Positions 1 to 5,008 of a DNA stretch of 5,008 nt are shown here, in pieces. Source of the stretch: an uncultured Chlorobiota bacterium. Lineage in GTDB: Bacteria > Bacteroidota > Kapaibacteriia > OLB7. The DNA lies in assembly GCA_946481475.1 (NCBI GenBank), contig CAMLOB010000356.1, positions 1-5,008 on the forward strand. The letters are read 5' to 3'. The translations under genes and the position numbers were made by a program. Every line of letters starts with the position of its first letter. Position 1 is the first letter of the stretch. Under the pieces are notes generated by a model that did not search any database, was not told the origin of the DNA, and saw only the letters and a list, made by a program, of their open reading frames with translations.

Positions 1-1
1 G

Positions 2-1696
2 GTCACGCTGATCGTCCTGACCGGTATTGTTATAACGCTTCCGGTTGTGCTGATCGGCCTCTCGCTTCAGACCCACGACGGATTCTTTCACGTGCAGTGG
101 TATGCCACCTTTGCGAAGCAGTTCTTCGGGGGCGAACTCTATCCGCGATGGATGGTCGACGTCAACGGCGGACTCGGCAGTCCGGCCTATTTCTTCTATC
201 CCCCGTTGACCAGCTATACCGCTTCGTTCTTCGCGTTCCTGAAGCCGCTCGATCCGTTCGGGATGCAGCGGCTCGGCCTTGCCGCCACGCTGATGATGAT
301 CGCCTCCGGTCTCGGGATGCGGAAATGGCTTCGTGAGTTTTTCAGCGAACGATATGCGCTGATCGGCGGCCTTGTCTACATGCTCCTGCCGTTCCATTAC
401 TCGATGGATCTGCTGATCCGTTCGGCCCTCGCCCAGGTCTATGCCTACGTCTGGCTCCCGCTTATCCTCCTGGCGGTTCATCGTCTCGTGAAAGGGGGAA
501 GATTTGCCCCGGTCGGACTGAGTCTTTCCTACGCCGCGCTGATCCTGACGCACGCACCGACTACGCTTCTCTTCTCCCCCCTGATTCCCCTCTACGCACT
601 TGCCGTCTCCGAACCCGGAGACCGACTGCGTCCTCTGGCGAAGACGCTGGCCTCCCTGCTCCTCGGCGTCGGTATGTCGGCCGCCTATCTGGTGACCGCG
701 ATGACGCACCAGAAGTTCGTCAACATGGATTCGATGTTCATCGGTCCGTTCCGCTATGCCGACCACTGGCTGATCGGCCCTGACTTCTTCAACTTCAGCT
801 ACAGTGCCCAGGTCGGGATGGTGGTCCTGATCTTTGCGGTTGCGGGATTCCTTGCATGGTTCTCGCGTCGTCCTGCCGGAACGGTTGAAGAGGGAGGGAA
901 TACATCGGCACGGCGTGTCGGGCTGATGGGGCTCGTCACAATGCTCTTCTGTCTCTTCATGGTCACGCCGCTGAGCGATCCGATCTGGCGTGTCGCTCCG
1001 ATGCTCCCGAAAGTTCAGTTCCCCCATAGATTCCTTGTGATCTTCTCCCTCGCTCTTGCCGTGTTGCTTCCGGTTCTCTTTATGCGAAAAGAGAGAGCCG
1101 GGAGAGCCTCTCCCTATCGTTGGGGACGAGCCGTCCTTGCCGTTGCCGTTCTCCTGACGCTTGCGTTTACCGTCAAGTATGCCGGCAGCTTCTACCGGGT
1201 GGCGATCGATCACCATCGTTCCCCCGAAACCCATCGCCAGCTCCGGGTCGGCATGGACGCCTACGAATATGTGCCGCAGGCGGCGACGGCGGTGATCCGT
1301 CCGCTCGATTATCAGTCGCTCCACAGGCTGGTGGGACGATTGAATGAAACCGAAGAGAAGTGGAGCGTGGCCGAAGGTGATGGGAGCGTGACGGTGACGC
1401 CGGACGGAAGCCGGGCGTTCGAGATCGTGACGGAGAGCGGAACGGGGATGACGGTTGATCTTGACCGGTTCTGGTATCCGGGATGGATTGTGAAGGAGGG
1501 ACCGGAGGGGGCCTCCGTTACGCACTCTCCGGACTATGGTCTGGTGCGCGTGACGGTCCCGGCCGGGGATCACAGAACGAGAATTTATATGAGCGCCACA
1601 CCGAGCGAGCATCTGGGAAATGTCGTGAGCGTCGTCTCCTTCGGCATCCTGCTGCTCCTCTGGGGCTGGTTATGGTGGAGGAGGAATCCTTCGTGA
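2..1696 (+). CDS. PTPS-related (GT-C-like) multi-spanning membrane protein, 5'-truncated by the window edge
   Basis: The frame is open from base 2 to the TGA at 1694-1696 (564 residues in the window). A GTG at 47 could be read as a start, but the 15 codons before it, with the codons just after it, encode one continuous hydrophobic segment (residues 1-20). The real start therefore probably lies left of the window. The first extracytoplasmic loop carries H25-D26-G27 and H30, then YPRW (47-50), GGLGSP (56-61) and FFYPPL (64-69). This pattern is typical of the Pfam family called '6-pyruvoyl-tetrahydropterin synthase-related' membrane protein. About ten further hydrophobic helices follow to about residue 394. 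A soluble stretch comes next (about 395-535, with FWYPGW at 490-495, resembling the C-terminal domain of YfhO-type proteins). A last helix (about 541-559) ends in RRNPS. Family resemblance to GT-C glycosyltransferases, with an acidic residue in the first outer loop, suggests transfer of sugars from a lipid carrier. That activity is inferred; the family name does not imply pterin chemistry. sbcC follows after 80 bp. Confidence 0.8.
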   Translation, partial: VTLIVLTGIVITLPVVLIGLSLQTHDGFFHVQWYATFAKQFFGGELYPRWMVDVNGGLGSPAYFFYPPLTSYTASFFAFLKPLDPFGMQRLGLAATLMMIASGLGMRKWLREFFSERYALIGGLVYMLLPFHYSMDLLIRSALAQVYAYVWLPLILLAVHRLVKGGRFAPVGLSLSYAALILTHAPTTLLFSPLIPLYALAVSEPGDRLRPLAKTLASLLLGVGMSAAYLVTAMTHQKFVNMDSMFIGPFRYADHWLIGPDFFNFSYSAQVGMVVLIFAVAGFLAWFSRRPAGTVEEGGNTSARRVGLMGLVTMLFCLFMVTPLSDPIWRVAPMLPKVQFPHRFLVIFSLALAVLLPVLFMRKERAGRASPYRWGRAVLAVAVLLTLAFTVKYAGSFYRVAIDHHRSPETHRQLRVGMDAYEYVPQAATAVIRPLDYQSLHRLVGRLNETEEKWSVAEGDGSVTVTPDGSRAFEIVTESGTGMTVDLDRFWYPGWIVKEGPEGASVTHSPDYGLVRVTVPAGDHRTRIYMSATPSEHLGNVVSVVSFGILLLLWGWLWWRRNPS

Positions 1697-1773
1697 TCTT
1701 CACGACTTGGTGGTAAAATTCGCTTGTAGTTGAGTTTACCACAAAGACACAAAGGACACGGGAAACCACAAAG
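1690..1773. repeat. Two-armed intergenic repeat element (left copy), between the membrane-protein gene and sbcC
   Basis: The gap holds an inverted pair. Cttggtggtaaa (1706-1717) pairs with tttaccacaaag (1735-1746) at 11 of 12 positions around a 17-nt loop. The similarity continues outward more weakly: 1690-1717, reverse-complemented, matches 1735-1762 at about 19 of 28 positions. The right arm is built of roughly 8-nt units (accacaaag, acacaaag, gacacggg), and the unit accacaaag recurs exactly at 1738-1746 and 1765-1773. The left arm overlaps the last codons and stop of the preceding gene. From memory, this 'accacaaagacacaaaggacac' type of sequence is a common dispersed intergenic repeat in many environmental bacterial genomes; no search was run. 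The hairpin is not followed by a T-run, so it is not a typical intrinsic terminator. Its role is unknown. Confidence 0.65.
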
Positions 1774-1776
1774 TAT

Positions 1777-4700
1777 ATGCGTCCGATCTCTCTGGAAATA
1801 TCGGGACTTCAGTCCTTCCGCGAACGCCGCGTGATCGATTTCGGTCCGTTGCTGCGGGACAATCTCTTCGGCATCTTCGGTCAGACCGGCAGCGGCAAAT
1901 CGACGATACTCGATGCGATGACGCTTGCCCTGTTCGGTCGGGTGGAGCGGACGAAGGGGAGCTCGATTGCGAGCGCGGTCAACTCCTCCCTCTCCGATTG
2001 CTCGGTCGCCTTCCGCTTCGAAATCGAGTCGAACGGTCGCCGCGAGCGCTATCTGGTGGAACGTTCCTACAGGATCCGCAAGTCCGGTATGAAATCGGAT
2101 GCACGACTGATCCGCGAATCGGACAACCCGCCGACCCCCCTTGCCGACAAGGCCTCCGAGGTTGCCGATGAACTGCACCGGATCATCGGCATCACTGCCG
2201 ACGACTTCTCCCGCGCCGTCGTTCTTCCACAGGGGGCGTTTGCGGAATTTCTGACGATGGGAGGGAAAGATCGCGGGGCGATGCTGCAGCGCATCTTCGG
2301 ACTTGAGGGACTGGGGAACCGCATCAATACCCGGCTTGCCGATCTGCGCCGTTCGCTTGAGAGCAGTCGCCGGGGATTCGAGGAGCGTCTGCTGTTGCTG
2401 GGGGAGTATAACGACGAAGTCCTTGCCGCACGGGAGGAGGAGTTCCGGAAGGCGGAATCCGGACTTGCCTCAAGCAGAGAGGAACTTGAGAGTGCGGAAA
2501 ACCGACTGACGTCATCCGAAGAACTGTATGCTCTGATCCTCGATCGGGATACGTTGCTTGCAGGGGAGAAACTGCGGGATGAGGAACGGACACGCCTGGA
2601 AGATCTGCGGAATCGCCTTCAATATGCCGAGCGTGCGCTGGAGCTTGAAGGTGTGATGGAGAAGGGGAGGGAGACGGAAGCACGGTGGAAGGCTGCGCGG
2701 GAAGAGCTTGAGCGTGCCGAGCTGGCCAGGCGGGAGGGGGAGGCACGTCTGAAAGAGCTTCGCCGACGGAAAGAAAGGGTCGATGAGTGGAGAAGGACGG
2801 AGTTGCCGCGACTGGAGAAGGAGAGAGAAGTGCTGCGAATCGTTGCCGATCTTGACGAGCGGATCGTCCTGCTCGAACGTTCGATCCGGGAACGGGAAGC
2901 CTCTGTTGAACTATCGAGGCGTGAACTGGCCGCACACTTGCAGCAGGTGGAAGAAGCGTTCGCAGAGGAGCGGAAACTGAAGGAGGGACGGGAAGAGTTG
3001 CAGAGGGAAATCAGGGAGGATGAGAGGGAGATCGAAAGCCTTGTCGTCCGACTCCAGACGTTCAGACAACTTGAATCTCTGGCCGGTATGCAGGATGAGA
3101 AAAGGAAGAGGTTGAAGGAACTTGGGGAGGAGGAGAAGACCACCCGTGCCCGCCTTGATGGGAACCGCAGAGACATTGCCGGGAAGAAAGAAGAGGAGAA
3201 GAAACGGAGTGATGAGCGTGATGAGGCGGAGCGGGAACTGGAAAGAAAACGTCTGGAGAACGGACTTGCCGATGCCCTGCATCTGCTGAAAGAGGGAGAA
3301 CCCTGTCCGCTCTGCGGATCAGTCGAACATCCCCATCCGCATCGGACCGAAGAGGTTGAGGATCTTGCCCGGTTCAGGGAGCGATGCGATGCCGCCGCAA
3401 CTGCTCTGAAGGAGACGCTCGCCTCGCTGAACCTTCTTGAGCGGGATGAGGCGATGTTGACATCGACTCTGGACAATCTGAAGAAGAGACGGGAGGAGGT
3501 GGAGGACGAACTGGAAAAAGTTGTTGAAGAAACAGCGAAGATGCTCGACGGGATCGATTATGACGGAGAGGTCGGCCACGAGTCTCTGAGGAGGATGTGT
3601 GATGAGATCGCCGTCCGGCTTGAGGAAAAGCGAAGGGGAAGAACCGAAGCGGAAGAGCATCTGGCGAAGCTTGAACAAGGGCTGAACGCGGCCGCCGGTA
3701 TTCTCTCCGAAGGGAAGTCGAAAGAATCGGCGTTGCGAGCCGGTATCGATTCGAACGTTGCCGAACTTGAACGGGAGAAGAATGAACGCCGAAGAAGCGC
3801 AGTGCTCCGGGAGGATGAACTCAGGGGTGCGGGAATTGCGGTGGAGACCGGAACGGTCCGGGAAGAGCTGGAACGCAGAAGGAACGAGTCGGCACGGTTG
3901 CAGGGTGAAGCGGCTGAAGTTGATGAGAACTATACTGAGGTGAGGGAACGTGTGTCGGGAGCGATCAGAGGCTACGAGGAGTGTCGCCGCCTGGCCGAGA
4001 GGGAGGAACGGAACAGAAACGAAGCGGCTGCCGAACGGGAGCGGCGGTTGGCGGAGAACGGGTTCGCCTCGCTTGAGGTCTGGGGGGAGGCCCGGCTTTC
4101 CGAAAGGGAGCGAGGAGAGATGCGGCGGAAGATCGAGGAACTTCAGGAGAAGATCGGCGGAGAGGAAAAACGGCTGGCGGAGTTGAGCCGGAAGATCGGA
4201 GGGATGACGGTGAGCAGGGAGGAGGTGGAGGAGCTTCGCAGCCACACGCAAGTTGCCGCTGAAAGAAACGAAGCCGCAATGATCGCCTTCGGTGAAGCGA
4301 AGAAGACACTGGAGGATTGCCGGAGCAAACATACCGAGTGGAAACGGGCGGAAAGCGAGAGCGATCGGGTGGAAAAGGAATATCTGGCGATGAAGCGAGT
4401 CTCGACCTTCCTTCAGGGGAATGCTTTCGTCAACTATCTGGCCGACGAACGGCTTCGGCATATCTGCCGGACTGCGTCGGTTCAGCTTGCGCGACTGACG
4501 AACGGACGACTGGAAGTGGATGCGGGGGGGAGCGACGGATTCATCGTGCGCGATTTCGGCAACGGAGGAGTGGAGCGTTCGGCAAGTTCGCTCTCCGGCG
4601 GAGAGACGTTCCTCGTCTCTCTCTCCCTTGCGCTGGCTCTCTCCGAATCGTTGCAGATGCACGGGGCACCGCTTGAATTCTTTTTCCTGGATGAAGGCTT

Positions 4701-4884
4701 CGGCACACTCGACAGTGATCTGCTGGAGACGGTGATGGACGCGCTGGACCGGCTCCGCGCCGATTCGCGCCGGGCCATCGGTGTGATCTCCCACGTGGAA
4801 AGTCTGCAGGAACGTATTCCGCGTAAACTGATCGTCAGCCCGGCAACGCCCGAGCGGGGGTCGGATGTGCGCGTGGAGGGATAA
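1777..4884 (+). CDS. sbcC: Exonuclease subunit SbcC (Rad50-like SMC-family ATPase)
   Basis: This is the complete 1035-residue ATPase subunit of SbcCD, the cytoplasmic Mre11-Rad50-type nuclease that opens DNA hairpins and trims blocked double-strand ends together with the nuclease SbcD. The N-terminal lobe starts with MRPISLEISGLQSF and carries the Walker A motif GQTGSGKST (35-43). The Q-loop is at LPQG (150-153, Q152). A long Arg/Glu/Lys-rich coiled coil runs from about 185 to 500. The zinc hook CPLCGS (C510, C513) lies almost exactly at mid-protein, and the return coil runs from about 525 to 865. The C-terminal lobe has FVNYLADERLRHIC (from 884), the ABC signature LSGGE (939-943), Walker B FFFLDE (968-973), D-loop GTLD (976-979) and H-loop H1006. 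Length and motif order are normal for SbcC and nothing is broken. ATG 1777 is chosen because the N-terminus aligns with the usual family start and no in-frame start lies between it and the stop codon at 1714-1716. No good Shine-Dalgarno precedes it; gggaaa at 1760-1765 is the best candidate. sbcD is not adjacent upstream. Confidence 0.97.
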   Translation: MRPISLEISGLQSFRERRVIDFGPLLRDNLFGIFGQTGSGKSTILDAMTLALFGRVERTKGSSIASAVNSSLSDCSVAFRFEIESNGRRERYLVERSYRIRKSGMKSDARLIRESDNPPTPLADKASEVADELHRIIGITADDFSRAVVLPQGAFAEFLTMGGKDRGAMLQRIFGLEGLGNRINTRLADLRRSLESSRRGFEERLLLLGEYNDEVLAAREEEFRKAESGLASSREELESAENRLTSSEELYALILDRDTLLAGEKLRDEERTRLEDLRNRLQYAERALELEGVMEKGRETEARWKAAREELERAELARREGEARLKELRRRKERVDEWRRTELPRLEKEREVLRIVADLDERIVLLERSIREREASVELSRRELAAHLQQVEEAFAEERKLKEGREELQREIREDEREIESLVVRLQTFRQLESLAGMQDEKRKRLKELGEEEKTTRARLDGNRRDIAGKKEEEKKRSDERDEAERELERKRLENGLADALHLLKEGEPCPLCGSVEHPHPHRTEEVEDLARFRERCDAAATALKETLASLNLLERDEAMLTSTLDNLKKRREEVEDELEKVVEETAKMLDGIDYDGEVGHESLRRMCDEIAVRLEEKRRGRTEAEEHLAKLEQGLNAAAGILSEGKSKESALRAGIDSNVAELEREKNERRRSAVLREDELRGAGIAVETGTVREELERRRNESARLQGEAAEVDENYTEVRERVSGAIRGYEECRRLAEREERNRNEAAAERERRLAENGFASLEVWGEARLSERERGEMRRKIEELQEKIGGEEKRLAELSRKIGGMTVSREEVEELRSHTQVAAERNEAAMIAFGEAKKTLEDCRSKHTEWKRAESESDRVEKEYLAMKRVSTFLQGNAFVNYLADERLRHICRTASVQLARLTNGRLEVDAGGSDGFIVRDFGNGGVERSASSLSGGETFLVSLSLALALSESLQMHGAPLEFFFLDEGFGTLDSDLLETVMDALDRLRADSRRAIGVISHVESLQERIPRKLIVSPATPERGSDVRVEG
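4875..4880 (+). promoter_or_regulatory. Possible Shine-Dalgarno sequence for a downstream ORF
   Basis: GGAGGG lies inside the last codons of sbcC and stands 8 nt before an ATG at 4889. Motif and spacing are near ideal, and the arrangement would couple translation to the end of sbcC. It could also be chance, because purine-rich GGAGG-like strings are frequent within sbcC itself. Confidence 0.35.
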
Positions 4885-4888
4885 GGGA

Positions 4889-5008
4889 ATGGCGATTGCC
4901 GAAGTGCGATTGTCGAATGAATCGCTTCCGACTTGCCTGGCGAACCTTCGTGTCTCCGCCACGGCGGATGCCTTTGTGGTCATTCCTGCCTGCGGGCAGA
5001 TGTACCAC
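4889..5008 (+). CDS. Possible start of an unknown downstream ORF, running off the window; may be spurious
   Basis: An ATG four bases after the sbcC stop opens a frame that stays open for all 40 remaining codons (begins MAIAEVRLSNESLP). It has a strong upstream GGAGGG at 8-nt spacing. From about codon 19 onward, however, the frame is simply a translation of the repeat element at 4945-5008, and the residues resemble no family I know. It does not begin like SbcD, which would show an early DWHLG-type metal-binding motif. Two readings are possible: a real gene start interrupted or overlapped by the repeat, or a chance open frame in intergenic DNA. I favour the second. Confidence 0.2.
   Translation, partial: MAIAEVRLSNESLPTCLANLRVSATADAFVVIPACGQMYH
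4955..4968. repeat. Short perfect GC-rich inverted repeat inside the right repeat element
   Basis: Tccgcc (4955-4960) and ggcgga (4963-4968) are perfect inverted arms separated by only two bases. This block sits between the cttcgtgtc and gcctttgtggt parts of the repeat arm, where the left copy has no equivalent, so it looks like a small insertion or variable cassette. No T-run follows, so it is not a standard intrinsic terminator, although it could still mark the 3' end of the sbcC transcript. Confidence 0.5.
4986..4999. repeat. Short inverted repeat in the spacer of the right repeat element
   Basis: Ctgcc (4986-4990) and ggcag (4995-4999) pair around the 4-nt loop tgcg. The hairpin lies centrally in the 23-nt spacer between gtggt and accac, so the two stems would nest into one longer cruciform or RNA hairpin. 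No T-run follows within the window. Confidence 0.45.

Larger units (their letters stand above)
4945..5008. repeat. Two-armed intergenic repeat element (right copy, cut by the window edge)
   Basis: The segment reads ccttcgtgtc (4945-4954), a GC-rich palindrome (4955-4968), gcctttgtggt (4970-4980), a 23-nt spacer, then accac (5004-5008) at the edge. In reverse complement the first part is accacaaaggc followed by gacacgaagg, the same unit vocabulary as the element before sbcC. The gtggt (4976-4980) and accac (5004-5008) form inverted ends around the spacer, exactly as gtggt (1710-1714) and accac (1738-1742) do in the left copy, also with 23 nt between them. The second arm presumably continues past the window. 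Confidence 0.6.

Noticed and set aside
47..1696. GTG at 47 as the true start of the membrane-protein gene
   Set aside because: The frame is open upstream to base 2, and the preceding codons form the first half of the same hydrophobic helix, so a start there would cut the first membrane segment. It is also only the first in-window start candidate.
1691..1719. Possible sigma-70 promoter for sbcC, with taaaat at 1714-1719 as a -10 box
   Set aside because: The -10 matches 5 of 6, but the hexamer 17 nt upstream (tcgtga) matches TTGACA at only 3 of 6, and both lie in the repeat arm. The evidence is too weak to annotate.
1706..1746. Intrinsic terminator for the membrane-protein gene
   Set aside because: The 12-bp arms are AT-leaning, the loop is 17 nt long, and no T-run follows the stem. 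It is better explained as repeat structure.
1518..2178. Minus-strand open frames across the intergenic gap
   Set aside because: Their translations run through the ctttgtggt-type repeat in reverse (VLCVFVV-like stretches), a well-known source of spurious ORFs, and they overlap the ends of two well-supported genes.
3304..3345. CPLCGS followed by an HPHPH stretch as a novel metal-binding module in SbcC
   Set aside because: A CxxC hook followed by a His-Pro segment is ordinary for SbcC proteins; E. coli SbcC has a comparable CPLCGS..HP hook.
2640..4380. Strong purine excess on the + strand with many near-repeated gaggag/cgggag strings
   Set aside because: The Arg/Glu/Lys-rich heptads of the SbcC coiled coil explain this composition. 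I saw no exact tandem array.
3319..4983. Long 554-codon open frame on the minus strand opposite sbcC, plus others of about 200-285 codons in the same region
   Set aside because: These are antisense shadows of sbcC. The sense strand is rich in GAG/GAA/CGG/GCG codons, which leaves few stops on the complement. The translations are low-complexity (Ser/Arg/Leu/Pro-rich) with no recognisable motif, and the longest begins inside the repeat element.

Overview
The window is compact bacterial DNA, moderately GC-rich (roughly 55-60% by eye, not computed), with both clear genes on the + strand. It holds a 5'-truncated multi-spanning membrane protein of the '6-pyruvoyl-tetrahydropterin synthase-related' (PTPS_related, GT-C-like) type, then a complete sbcC for the ATPase subunit of the SbcCD (Mre11-Rad50-like) DNA-end nuclease. 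The sequence alone does not identify the phylum. PTPS-related membrane proteins and intergenic repeats of the 'accacaaagacacaaaggacac' type are, as I recall, frequent in environmental and candidate-phylum bacteria, but that is only a hint.

Layout: 2-1696 is the membrane protein, open at the left window edge. 1697-1776 is a short intergenic gap made almost entirely of a repeat-like element with inverted arms. 1777-4884 is sbcC, with Walker A, Q-loop, CxxC zinc hook at mid-protein, ABC signature, Walker B, D-loop and H-loop all intact. 4885-5008 is a tail holding a possible gene start with a good Shine-Dalgarno sequence. That reading frame runs straight into a second repeat element of the same architecture as the first.

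The two genes have no obvious functional link. SbcC is a DNA repair and hairpin-cleavage protein; the membrane protein probably acts on lipid-linked sugars or the cell surface. The partner gene sbcD, usually just upstream of sbcC, is not in the window. The most notable feature is that sbcC is bracketed by two related two-armed repeat elements. Each has the form (ctttgtggt-like arm) - 23-nt spacer - (accac arm), and the left element reaches to within three bases of the sbcC start codon. I see no evidence of a new defence system, CRISPR array, RNA gene or mobile-element gene.
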